Source of the DNA: Lachnospiraceae bacterium
GTDB taxonomy: Bacteria; Bacillota; Clostridia; Lachnospirales; Lachnospiraceae
Length of the DNA stretch: 24,982 nucleotides
Assembly (NCBI GenBank): GCA_900772845.1
Contig: CAAGSD010000112.1
Location: 1 to 24,982, forward strand
Reading direction: 5' to 3'
Made by a program: the position numbers and the translations under genes. Shown here piece by piece: positions 8,501-14,527 of the stretch; the stretch's first letter is position 1; the number at the start of each line of letters is the position of its first letter. The notes beneath the pieces are model-generated. The model did no database searches. It saw only the letters and a list, made by a program, of their open reading frames with translations, and was not told where the DNA came from.

Positions 8501-8889
8501 GCTGACTCTGCGTCCTTCAGGGAGGAACCACCCTCTACAGTCTTATCCTCTACTTTGGCATTGGCATCCAGAACATCCTGCGCCAGATCCTTGCCCTGCG
8601 CATCCTTAACCTCCCCTGCCACTACCTGATCAGCCACTTCCGACTTTACAGCTGTAGCTTTGTTTTCTGCATCCTCTACAGAATCCTTAGCAGCTTCCGC
8701 TGCTGCCTCTGCCTGATCGCATACACCGGCTTCCGGTGTCACGGTAATGTTTTTATCCTCGTTTCCTTCGGAAGAATTCCCCTCTCCCTCTGCTGCCAGT
8801 GCTGTCAACGGTGAAGATGCCATCAGCATTGCAGAAATACCGATTGCCATTGCACGAATCACTTTTTCATTCTTACTGTTCTTTCTCAT
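5581..8889 (-). CDS. Large secreted, membrane-anchored coiled-coil stalk protein
   Basis: The 1102-residue product has a signal peptide (about 1-33, ending SSPLTALAAE), an Ala/Glu/Lys-rich coiled coil (about 55-290), and a beta-rich middle with recurring helix-plus-strand modules (about 300-790). A second coiled coil (about 800-908) is followed by a Pro-Ala repeat (911-952), an acidic stretch, two DExxPLA motifs (about 1011 and 1046), one membrane helix starting MPWWWLLIVLVLG (about 1063-1080) and a basic cytoplasmic tail. There is no LPxTG, so anchoring is by the helix rather than sortase. This layout fits a rod that projects through the cell wall, perhaps for adhesion or as a wall-spanning structure; no catalytic motif is visible. 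I start at ATG 8889 (GAGGG upstream, signal peptide follows); the open frame upstream overlaps the PilZ gene. It follows that gene by 13 nt, so they are probably co-transcribed. Confidence 0.88.
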   Translation of the reverse strand: MRKNSKNEKVIRAMAIGISAMLMASSPLTALAAEGEGNSSEGNEDKNITVTPEAGVCDQAEAAAEAAKDSVEDAENKATAVKSEVADQVVAGEVKDAQGKDLAQDVLDANAKVEDKTVEGGSSLKDAESAIENADTGLGVAEENDKLSDAELNKAADAATNAEQTAKEAKDAMQEAKDRVDGQIEVIKDASSVEEANAAYEEVRTTVDQAQADFDAKLAEYNTAKTAYEEAAQKVADYENAYKDAINSADANAEAAAAELAAAQANAEALAKALEAAKGAVDASAKGALVIADKEALTRGDNGLNWKNEDQLFISIMQNYYLPEECGIKGKTEVKRIQGEDNDTKNYFEVTYTDKDGNTQTKYYNYVMDDNQTSKDNIVIFEKRIEEVKWKEYQETNPDQYVKGNGDTISVSDVEKGLNDGTIIAVDGNKVIKNDGTVSIIIADNNQKTETGEVDTIVDKDKQDESWKLDENGKLIKTVTADVTTITYTNAKFTSTDQYQTEADRKDAADKKKVELEKEANVKDVTVTGTTKTDYTYTGNGTYIPTFTKTVPVKDEEVEWKHTDKITDYGVKTEAEAVASVKKEQEKALENEIKEDDDLYLIPDSISSDLKVSGYTEDHWYDDSDFLISGTVSATYAKVTKKTVDQSTFGSLWNDIKALFGKGEATNKKLEDTARKAVEADGGIFVSANWDDWKFGKATIRYVAGVSVKTDEKSSAEEARNAVQDAALAQAKANDKTATGVYNLKTTDTESIGHTSYSYEIDYLEKTGEKKEENKVVRTETYDKAEILTGQIIQNLNYYDKKILLTQNDEDYRQFVDDAKALTEKYQKLLGDAQDAQKDVETAQGKVEELKKEIEALKNDRTSNLAALEALEEKLTEAEQNKKDAEDTLNEILDSLDEAGGELDRVIERLTPTPAPATPAPATPAPAAPAPAAPAPAAPAPAAPAPATPAPAQQENTPAASTDDNDNDNEETGNEGQSVAAPVVFTNAPVVQAASVTQNQAAAQGAVQIADEAAPLAANVAENGQGGAAQTEVKELEAAETVQIADEEVPLADVSVENEQAKMPWWWLLIVLVLGTAGYEMYKKHNEKKLKVQAENAEDVEE
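6035..6154 (-). repeat. 15-bp tandem repeat coding the Pro-Ala stalk
   Basis: Eight head-to-tail 15-bp units (plus strand GCAGGTGCAGGTGCC or GCAGGTGCAGGAGTC, the first with one change) encode PAPAA/PAPAT pentapeptides. Five central units (6050-6124) differ at only the last few bases. Such in-frame arrays change copy number by slippage, altering stalk length without a frameshift. Confidence 0.95.
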
Positions 8890-8902
8890 GTAGTTTTCCC
8901 TC

Positions 8903-9223
8903 TCAATCCTCTTTTTCAACAATATGTTCAAATAAATACTGCAGCACTTCCGGCGTGAACTTTTTCGCCGAAACAGCCACTTTAAAGCTTCCGTCTTCCA
9001 ACGCTTCCTGTCTGGTAACATCCGCATACATGATCATTGTATCTGCTACGATTATGATGTCTTTTCCCTTAAGCTCAGGAGATCCTGCCGGCATCGTAAA
9101 GGCTATTCCCAACGGACTGACATTCTGGGTTTCCACAAAAATGCTTTCCCCGGTATCACATACCACAATGACACTTTTGGCCAGATAGCCCACACGGTCG
9201 ATCCGCCTTCGTTCTTCCATCAT
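8903..9223 (-). CDS. PilZ-domain protein, putative c-di-GMP receptor
   Basis: PilZ domains bind the second messenger c-di-GMP and switch partner proteins. The 106-residue product is essentially one such domain: near the N-terminus RRIDR fits the RxxxR ligand motif, and NVSPLGIAF fits the D/NxSxxG motif about 25 residues later, followed by beta strands and a C-terminal helix (FTPEVLQYLFEHIVEKED). No effector domain or signal peptide is attached, so it should act in the cytoplasm. The start is one of three adjacent codons GTG-ATG-ATG (9226, 9223, 9220); I choose 9223, 9 nt from AGGAG. It is immediately upstream of the stalk-protein gene, suggesting c-di-GMP influences that surface protein's production or display. 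No cyclase or phosphodiesterase gene is in the window. Confidence 0.82.
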   Translation of the reverse strand: MMEERRRIDRVGYLAKSVIVVCDTGESIFVETQNVSPLGIAFTMPAGSPELKGKDIIIVADTMIMYADVTRQEALEDGSFKVAVSAKKFTPEVLQYLFEHIVEKED

Positions 9224-9284
9224 CACCTTTTGCTCCTTTCTTCCAGAGGTACCTGTTAAAACCCACCTTTTATTCTGTCTTATT

Positions 9285-9326
9285 TATTAAGACTCCTCGT
9301 CTCAGAAAAACGGTTCAGAAAAACGG
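9285..9326 (-). repeat. Short direct repeat and weak hairpin upstream of the PilZ gene
   Basis: In the 160-nt gap before the PilZ gene, TCAGAAAAACGG occurs twice one base apart (9302-9313, 9315-9326, plus strand). Next to it GTCTTA/TAAGAC can form a weak AT-rich stem-loop. I see no good promoter or strong terminator here, so the PilZ pair may be partly read from the upstream operon. Confidence 0.5.
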
Positions 9327-9384
9327 ATTTATTTTTTCTATTTTTTTACATTTTTTTCAAAACTATTTTCGGTTATTGTCCTTT

Positions 9385-9615
9385 CTACCAATACTGCTCT
9401 CCCCACTGTCCATCCACGAACCAGTTTTTCAGGGAATACCATTTTCCGTATACATTTTCCCGGATGCCATGATTCACATCATCCTGTGTGGTTCCGTCCG
9501 TGGTCCGGTACCGCAGGCTGCCATCAGCAATATAGGTCGTCCTGATATTGACACTGTTTTCTGTAAGCCTGCGCATTTGAAGTGTTTCGGATATGAATGC
9601 CGTTGCTTTCGTGTC
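9385..9615 (-). pseudogene. In-frame continuation of the Asn-rich protein beyond a TAG
   Basis: Directly after the TAG at 9616-9618 the same frame stays open for 76 codons (DTKATAFISETLQMRRL and on) to a second TAG. The composition is protein-like and ends Trp/Tyr-rich: YGKWYSLKN, WFVDGQWGEQYW. An internal ATG (9576) has no ribosome site, so this is unlikely to be a separate gene. The simplest reading is one protein of about 199 residues broken by a single nonsense change (for example from CAG), or translated at low level by stop readthrough. A sequencing error is also possible. The tail could be the target region of the neighbouring radical SAM enzyme; that is inference. Confidence 0.6.
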
Positions 9616-9984
9616 CTATCTGTTATTGTTGTTATTATTGTTGTTATTGTTATTATTGTTATTGGAAGAGGAACCACCGCTGCTGCCGGAGCCTGAGGAT
9701 GGTGTGTAATGAGGAAACACTTTGAATTCTGTCCGTGACAGCAGGATTCCGTCAATGCTTCTGTCGGTGCAGTCCGCCATGATCACCTCCTGGGTTTTTG
9801 CTGTATTCTGCCCGATGATGAGGGACAGATTCTGTCTGCCACCCTTGATGAAAGCCTCCGGCTCCTGCTCCAGAAAATGATAAATCTCCCAAAGCTCCTC
9901 CTCTGTCACCTCATAATATTTCGTCAGTTCCACGCAACGCTTCATGCGGATCAGTTCTTCATAGGTCTGCGGTTCAAAATTCAT
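9616..9984 (-). CDS. Asn-repeat protein downstream of a radical SAM enzyme, possible substrate
   Basis: Not a family I recognise. The 122-residue product begins MNFEPQTYEELIRMKRC and has a charged, helical N-terminal region (to about residue 55), then SLIIGQNTAKTQEVIMADCTD and a Ser/Gly linker. It ends with 14 consecutive Asn residues, one Arg, and a TAG stop. Only two cysteines are present, arguing against a Cys-rich sactipeptide or ranthipeptide core. AAGGAGG 7 nt upstream of ATG 9984 lies inside the end of the radical SAM gene, and the two genes overlap by 11 nt, so translation is coupled. A short leader-like helical domain next to a SPASM enzyme suggests it, or its continuation past the TAG, is the enzyme's substrate. 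It may be a truncated pseudogene. Confidence 0.65.
   Translation of the reverse strand: MNFEPQTYEELIRMKRCVELTKYYEVTEEELWEIYHFLEQEPEAFIKGGRQNLSLIIGQNTAKTQEVIMADCTDRSIDGILLSRTEFKVFPHYTPSSGSGSSGGSSSNNNNNNNNNNNNNNR
9622..9663 (-). repeat. Poly-Asn codon tract (14 AAT/AAC)
   Basis: Fourteen consecutive Asn codons mix AAT and AAC. The tract is trinucleotide-periodic, so slippage would keep frame, and the TAG after it is better explained by substitution than by repeat slippage. Confidence 0.95.
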
Positions 9985-11740
9985 GGAAAGCCTCCTTGTC
10001 ATTCTTTTGATCCAGTGTCAGATAATAAAATTCAATATTCTGAAAGGGGAGATTGATGGCTTGTATATGGTAATAGGCATTATTTTCCTGCTTCCGGTAA
10101 TGGCAGTCTCTCAGCTCCGTGGTAGTAAACAACAGATTGTTCGGGCTGTCTGTGGAATATTCTTTTGCATATTCACGCAGAAGTCCTGAAATATCATATA
10201 CATACCATTCTTCTTCGTTGTCCCCGGAATGATCCAGCACCCCTTTGTAAATCTGATGCGTGGCAATATGCCGCTGTTTTGTTCTCCCTTCATCCCCGTA
10301 AGTCACGAGATCTCCGGACAGCAACATCAGATACAATGCGTTATTCTCCGGATAATCGCATTCTTCCTCCAGCATATGCTTTTTCATACGCAGCTTTACC
10401 GTACTGATGGGTGTCAGATATATGATCTCCCTGGACTTCCTAAGGATCTGGGAGACCAGCGGATATCTGTCTCCGTCCACGTCCAGTTCGAACACACCGC
10501 TGTCATAGATATATTTCAGCTTCGCATCCTGCGCAATGATCTGTTCCAGTGCCGGATATTCTGCGGATGTTTTGGCAGGCAGATACTTTTCCGGCTCCTC
10601 CATGCGCATCTTCGTCACATATTCATATGCCGTCTCGTCAGTAGATGCATCCGGGGCATAGCCGCGGTCCCGGTACATCTGCTGTTGCAGCAGGCAGGTG
10701 TAGCTTTTGCCGGATCCATATACGTTTTTCACAAAAGGGCAGCCCGTTTTGCACAGATACAGGTAACCGCACCCCGCACATTCCTCGGGAAACGGTTGTC
10801 TGTTATGGCTTTGGAAGATCTTCCGTGCAGCGGTTTTTAAAATGGTATCCACCGTGTCACGGTAGATATTTCCATAGTAAAAATCTTCGTTCTTCTGACC
10901 TCTGACACAGGAATAAATGTCACCGTTGTGCTCCAGCAGGAAAAATTTCTCTCCACAATTATCGCAGTTGGTGCAGTATTCCGGTCCGAACTCATCGAAC
11001 CATGCACCATTTACTCCGGCATCCAGATTGGTCCCGTCAAAAGCCTCGTGCATCCGCCGGTAAAAAAGCAGCTGTTCCTCTTCATTCATGTGATGCAGCA
11101 GGCCACAGGAATTGTAGTCAAACCCTATCATGAAATTAAAATCATTCATGTCCAGGCACGTGTTCCGGTCCAGAAATTTGATGTCCTCGATGATCTGATC
11201 CAGCTGTTTGAAATGCTCCCGAAAGATCGTGGCAGATACCTTTTTCTTATTGGGAATCTCTGCCAGTAGTTTAATATTCTCCAGGATCCGGTCCAGCGTG
11301 CCCTCTCCGCCCCTCGTCACCCTGTATTTTTCATGCAGGGAAAGAGGCAGATCAAGGCTCCCGGACACGGACACGTTGAACTCCCGGATCGTCTCAATAT
11401 GTCTGTCCAGTCCGTACAGGTTCGTCTTGATATGGGGACGCCCCACCTTGAAACCGGCATCCGTGATCAGCTCCCGGTTTTCCTGATAATATGCACTGAT
11501 ATATTGGATCAGGTCATGGAATTCCCGCTCCGGTAAAGTGGTCACCTCGCCGCCGTGTAGGGAAATATTAAAGGGCACCACATCTGCTTCACGGAATTTT
11601 GCGATGGCATACCGCAGGGTCTCCAGACAGTCCCCGCCCCGCAGGGTATCTACGGTGTGATCCTCCAGATAGCAGTACCGGCACTGCATGTTACATGCCA
11701 TGGTCGGTACATATAACAAATGAATAAATTTAGTATTCAT
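9974..11740 (-). CDS. Radical SAM/SPASM peptide- or protein-modifying enzyme
   Basis: Radical SAM enzymes use a 4Fe-4S cluster to cleave S-adenosylmethionine; SPASM members usually modify peptides or proteins. The cluster motif is CNMQCRYC (Cys16, 20, 23) and GGE at 63-65 fits the SAM-binding motif. The SPASM pattern is complete: Cys262-x10-Gly273-x4-Cys278, then Cys321-x2-Cys324-x5-Cys330-x3-Cys334 and Cys349, implying two auxiliary clusters; Cys256 and Cys259 are extra. Total length 588 exceeds simple sulfatase maturases because of about 190 C-terminal residues that I cannot assign. The ATG overlaps the end of the LRR gene by 11 nt and the stop overlaps the next gene by 11 nt, so the three are translationally coupled. 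No sulfatase or CxPxR target is nearby. The substrate is most likely the Asn-rich protein, by inference. Confidence 0.9.
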   Translation of the reverse strand: MNTKFIHLLYVPTMACNMQCRYCYLEDHTVDTLRGGDCLETLRYAIAKFREADVVPFNISLHGGEVTTLPEREFHDLIQYISAYYQENRELITDAGFKVGRPHIKTNLYGLDRHIETIREFNVSVSGSLDLPLSLHEKYRVTRGGEGTLDRILENIKLLAEIPNKKKVSATIFREHFKQLDQIIEDIKFLDRNTCLDMNDFNFMIGFDYNSCGLLHHMNEEEQLLFYRRMHEAFDGTNLDAGVNGAWFDEFGPEYCTNCDNCGEKFFLLEHNGDIYSCVRGQKNEDFYYGNIYRDTVDTILKTAARKIFQSHNRQPFPEECAGCGYLYLCKTGCPFVKNVYGSGKSYTCLLQQQMYRDRGYAPDASTDETAYEYVTKMRMEEPEKYLPAKTSAEYPALEQIIAQDAKLKYIYDSGVFELDVDGDRYPLVSQILRKSREIIYLTPISTVKLRMKKHMLEEECDYPENNALYLMLLSGDLVTYGDEGRTKQRHIATHQIYKGVLDHSGDNEEEWYVYDISGLLREYAKEYSTDSPNNLLFTTTELRDCHYRKQENNAYYHIQAINLPFQNIEFYYLTLDQKNDKEAFHEF

Positions 11741-12887
11741 AGTAATCGATCCTTACAGGTGTCTCCTTGAAAGCACGCTCATTGACAGATACTTCCCGGG
11801 GCAGCGTGATCTCCCGCAGAGAATCACAGCACCGGAAGGCAGAAGACCCGATCTGCTGCAGCTTGCTGTCCGGGGAGATCACCACCTCCTCCAGACTGGT
11901 ATTTCCATAAAATGCGTGTCCGCCGATCCTGGTCACGTTATCCGGGATCTCTATACGCAGCAGGCTGCTGCATTCTTCAAAGGTGTTGCCGCGGATCTCC
12001 GTCAGTCCGGCCGGAAGCTTTACCTCTTCCAGGCTGCTGCAATGGTAAAAAGCTTCCCCTCCCAGATACGTCAGATTCTCCGGCAATGTTACACGTTCCA
12101 GTTTTTTGCAGTTTTTAAATGCCTGCCCACGGATTTCCGTAATGCTGTCCGGCAGTGTTACCTCTTTTAAAAAGGGCATATTGGAAAAGGTATTGCCCCG
12201 CAGGCCCACTACTTTCTCCCCCTGATAGGTATCGGGAATGGCCGCCGTTGTCATATTCGTCACTCCATAGGTATAAAATCGCACATAATATCCGTCATCC
12301 GCCTGCTCATAGAAGATTCTGGGCTTACTGAACAACAGCAGGGATCCTGCCACAGCCACCGCCATAAGGATCCATTTTAACTTTTTGCTGTAATCCGGTA
12401 CCAGAGATGACTTCACATTCATGACGATATTGGAGACTTTCTCCTGAGGCCTGGATTTGATTTCTTTTTTCAGATATCGCATCAGTCCATAGCTGCCGGT
12501 CCAAAATGCATATACCGCCAGGATCAGGAACCCGATGACATAGGTTTTCGTGGGAAAATGAAAGAAAAACAGGGAAATATAAACGAACAGCAAGACTGCA
12601 AAGATCACATTCAGGATATTTTTTCTGCGAAGCATGTCCTCCGGGATCAGGTTCTGCTCTTCCGTGATTCCGGCACGCTGCATTTCACGCTTGATAAACT
12701 CTTCGACACAGTCCTCCTCGGACATGGCAAACATCGGATCAAAATCCTCTGCATGCACTATCCTTTTCTCAGAAAGCGGCTCTGCCGGTGCGGTTACGCC
12801 CATTACCGTTTCGTCGGCTGCAGGCTCATTGATCACCGTCTCAGCTGCTGTCTGTACCTTTTCCTCCGTAAATGAAGTCATTCCCAT
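11730..12887 (-). CDS. Three-TM membrane protein with BspA-type leucine-rich repeats
   Basis: The 385-residue product has an acidic cytoplasmic N-terminal region (1-88), membrane helices at about 91-110, 115-134 and 171-187, and a basic loop between the last two. About six BspA-type (LRR_5) repeats follow at about 225-370, with units such as LPDSITEIRGQAFKNCKKL and LPAGLTEIRGNTFEECSSL. The positive-inside rule puts the N-terminus inside and the repeats outside. LRR_5 repeats usually bind protein partners at the cell surface. It is the first gene of the coupled operon with the radical SAM enzyme; the stop codon lies inside the ATGAATACTAA overlap. It may tether, display or sense the modified product, which is inference. 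The start is ATG 12887 with a rather distant GAAGGG; ATG 12881 is an alternative. Confidence 0.85.
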   Translation of the reverse strand: MGMTSFTEEKVQTAAETVINEPAADETVMGVTAPAEPLSEKRIVHAEDFDPMFAMSEEDCVEEFIKREMQRAGITEEQNLIPEDMLRRKNILNVIFAVLLFVYISLFFFHFPTKTYVIGFLILAVYAFWTGSYGLMRYLKKEIKSRPQEKVSNIVMNVKSSLVPDYSKKLKWILMAVAVAGSLLLFSKPRIFYEQADDGYYVRFYTYGVTNMTTAAIPDTYQGEKVVGLRGNTFSNMPFLKEVTLPDSITEIRGQAFKNCKKLERVTLPENLTYLGGEAFYHCSSLEEVKLPAGLTEIRGNTFEECSSLLRIEIPDNVTRIGGHAFYGNTSLEEVVISPDSKLQQIGSSAFRCCDSLREITLPREVSVNERAFKETPVRIDYYEY

Positions 12888-12963
12888 ACCGTTATTTTCC
12901 CTTCTTTTGTACTGTGCATAGCACCTTTTTAGTCTCCAAAGGACTACGATACATTTTATGTAT

Positions 12964-12993
12964 AGTATGACATTCTCCCATCTCCTAAGTCAA
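12964..12993 (-). promoter_or_regulatory. Tentative promoter of the LRR-radical SAM operon
   Basis: Minus-strand TTGACT (12988-12993) and CATACT (12964-12969) are 18 nt apart, predicting a start near 12957 and a leader of about 70 nt. Each hexamer has one or two mismatches to consensus. Confidence 0.45.
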
Positions 12994-13019
12994 TAATTTT
13001 CATGAAATATAACCCCATT

Positions 13020-13049
13020 TTGTCTTGTGTGTAGAGCATTTTTTATATA
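13020..13049 (+). promoter_or_regulatory. Tentative promoter of a 25-codon ORF
   Basis: TTGTCT (13020-13025), 18 nt, then TATATA (13044-13049). Weak but correctly placed ahead of the small ORF and its ribosome site. Confidence 0.35.
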
Positions 13050-13076
13050 GTCGTTTCATAGATTGGAGAATTAATT

Positions 13077-13154
13077 ATGAATAGAGATACTCTGAAACAG
13101 ATCATGATCGATCAGAAGGATATTTACTTAAACAATCCATATAAAAACACATAA
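13077..13154 (+). CDS. 25-codon ORF, short peptide or gene remnant
   Basis: ATG 13077 opens a 25-codon frame (MNRDTLKQIMIDQKDI, then YLNNPYKNT) ending at TAA 13152-13154. GGAG lies 8 nt upstream, a possible promoter precedes it, and a strong hairpin begins at the last base of the stop codon, so all parts of a small expression unit are present. The sequence is highly charged and helical. It resembles, from memory only, the N-terminus of some Clostridia AAA-type ATPases, so it may be what is left of such a gene after deletion. It is divergent from the LRR operon. The rest of the 373-nt gap (12888-13260) shows no other gene. Confidence 0.4.
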   Translation: MNRDTLKQIMIDQKDIYLNNPYKNT

Positions 13155-13179
13155 TGCCCGCCTGTTGCCAGGCGGGCAT
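13154..13179. terminator. Strong GC hairpin terminator between convergent units
   Basis: ATGCCCGCCTG (13154-13164) pairs perfectly with CAGGCGGGCAT (13169-13179) around a 4-nt loop. The plus side continues TTCATGATT; the minus side continues TATGTGTTTTT. It can end the 25-codon unit (+) and the cell-wall hydrolase transcript (-), which stops 82 nt away. Confidence 0.8.
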
Positions 13180-13260
13180 TTCATGATTCTGTCGTTTAAT
13201 ATTCAGAACTTAGCAGTATCTTTAGTACCGCCTCTTCTATTTGCTCTGCTCCGTTGTCGA

Positions 13261-14340
13261 TCAGTAGAATACGTGATTACCGATCACCAGTCCGTCACGA
13301 CCATTGTTACGTCTGAAATGTGTCATATCTCCTACATTGGATACACCGGAGATGGCTTCCTCGGCAGCTTTCACACAACTGGAGTTGATCCGGCCGGATT
13401 CGTACACGTTATTTACCTTGCCATTCAACGCAGGAGTAAACTGTCCGGATGCATAGATAACGCCGTGAATACTGTTCGGATATGCGCCGCTGCGTACACG
13501 GTTCATAACTACGGAAGCTACTGCAAGCTGACCTTCGTAGCTCTCGCATCCTGCTTCACACTGCACCAGTGCAGCCAACAGCTGTGTTGTATCGGCATCG
13601 GTGGTGTACTCGCCATAGTTTACATGACGCTTTGCCTCACGCTCTGCCGCTTCTCTTGCTTTGATTTCCTCCAGTGTCTCACCGGTATCAATCTGGAAAT
13701 CCAAAGTTACATACTCTGCAGACACATAACCGTCTGCGCCTTCGTAGTCGATGCAGACCCATTCGGAATTACTGCTGTCCACAACATCCACAATATCTCC
13801 CTTGGGGAGCAGTCCCAGAACACCGGCATCCTGACTTGCTTCCGTTCTTACCCGAAGCGTCTCGGTATTGATCTGGGCGATCATGCGGCCCACATCATTT
13901 GCCAATGCTTTAGCATCGTCACCGAATAAAAGGTATTCGTCCTTTGCCCAGCCGATCAGTGTTCCTGACTGGAGTTTGGTCCAGCCGTCCTTACGTTCTA
14001 AGACTGTGCCACCACAGTCCTTGTAAAGCTTACCGACCTTGGATGAATCCTCACTGGCATCACTTCTTACATTCACAGCATCTCTCACATTCGCCATGAC
14101 CAGTCCGGAGCTGATTTCTTCCTCGGAAGGGAAAGTAAGGTTCAGTTCCTTTACTGTGGCATTGATCACTTCGGTGCTGTTCTTCGAACCGGGGTCTAAG
14201 ATGGACGCAACCCCACCGTTCAGATCATTTACATAATTTTTCGTATTGCCCGCCTGTGCGGTCATGCTCATCTGCATGCTCAGGAAGAAAGAACAGAGCA
14301 GTCCTACGCATATAACGAGCATTCTTCTGCTTTTTGTCAT
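13261..14340 (-). CDS. Secreted SH3-domain cell-wall hydrolase (SleB-like)
   Basis: The product (359 residues from ATG 14340) starts with a signal peptide: MTKSRR, a hydrophobic core (MLVICVGLLCSFFL) and a likely cleavage after MTAQA. Two bacterial SH3-like domains follow (ANVRDAVNVRSDASEDSSKVG; TLRVRTEASQDAGVLGLL), which usually bind peptidoglycan. The C-terminal domain (LLAALVQCEAGCESYEGQ, SVVMNRVRS, GQFTPALNGK) matches the Hydrolase_2/SleB family of spore-cortex or wall lytic enzymes, with the Glu of QCEAG as probable catalytic residue. A longer frame starts at ATG 14400, but it adds 20 residues ahead of the signal peptide and has no ribosome site; AAAGG lies about 11 nt before 14340. It has a strong promoter upstream. 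Confidence 0.88.
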   Translation of the reverse strand: MTKSRRMLVICVGLLCSFFLSMQMSMTAQAGNTKNYVNDLNGGVASILDPGSKNSTEVINATVKELNLTFPSEEEISSGLVMANVRDAVNVRSDASEDSSKVGKLYKDCGGTVLERKDGWTKLQSGTLIGWAKDEYLLFGDDAKALANDVGRMIAQINTETLRVRTEASQDAGVLGLLPKGDIVDVVDSSNSEWVCIDYEGADGYVSAEYVTLDFQIDTGETLEEIKAREAAEREAKRHVNYGEYTTDADTTQLLAALVQCEAGCESYEGQLAVASVVMNRVRSGAYPNSIHGVIYASGQFTPALNGKVNNVYESGRINSSCVKAAEEAISGVSNVGDMTHFRRNNGRDGLVIGNHVFY

Positions 14341-14476
14341 CTTGATACACGCCTTTCCCACAGGAAGTTTCCTCTCAGGGGATGTACCTGCGGTATTCAT
14401 CAGTGAATAGTATATGCTTCAGTTATTAAGATTTTCACCGATTTGTTACATAAATATTAAATTTGTTACGCAGAAT

Positions 14477-14505
14477 ATCATATCAGATGACATTTTTTTT
14501 GTCAA
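14477..14505 (-). promoter_or_regulatory. Strong sigma-A promoter of the cell-wall hydrolase gene
   Basis: Minus-strand TTGACA (14500-14505) and TATGAT (14477-14482) are exactly 17 nt apart, giving a start near 14470 and a leader of about 130 nt. A second, weaker -10 (TATACT, 14409-14414) lies within the leader. The site starts just past the proC stop, so the hydrolase is transcribed independently. Confidence 0.8.
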
Positions 14506-14527
14506 GTTATGTAATTTTGACACACAA

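Noticed and set aside
7204..8505. 433-codon plus-strand frame rich in Ile, Leu, Cys and Ser
   Set aside because: It is the antisense of the Ala/Glu/Lys-rich stalk region; its apparent membrane helices arise from complementing that composition.
9474..9755. Alternative frame reading the Asn tract as an Ile/Thr repeat
   Set aside because: Out of frame with the ribosome-site-supported gene; the low-complexity tract gives open frames in all three phases.
5015..13154. Integrated mobile element spanning the accessory genes
   Set aside because: No integrase, transposase, tRNA target or flanking direct repeats could be found.
13196..13260. Short minus-strand frame LLIDNGAEQIEEAVLKILL, ending SSEY, just after the hydrolase stop
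   Set aside because: Reads like a protein C-terminus but has only about 25 open codons, an upstream stop and no start codon; too little to call a gene remnant.
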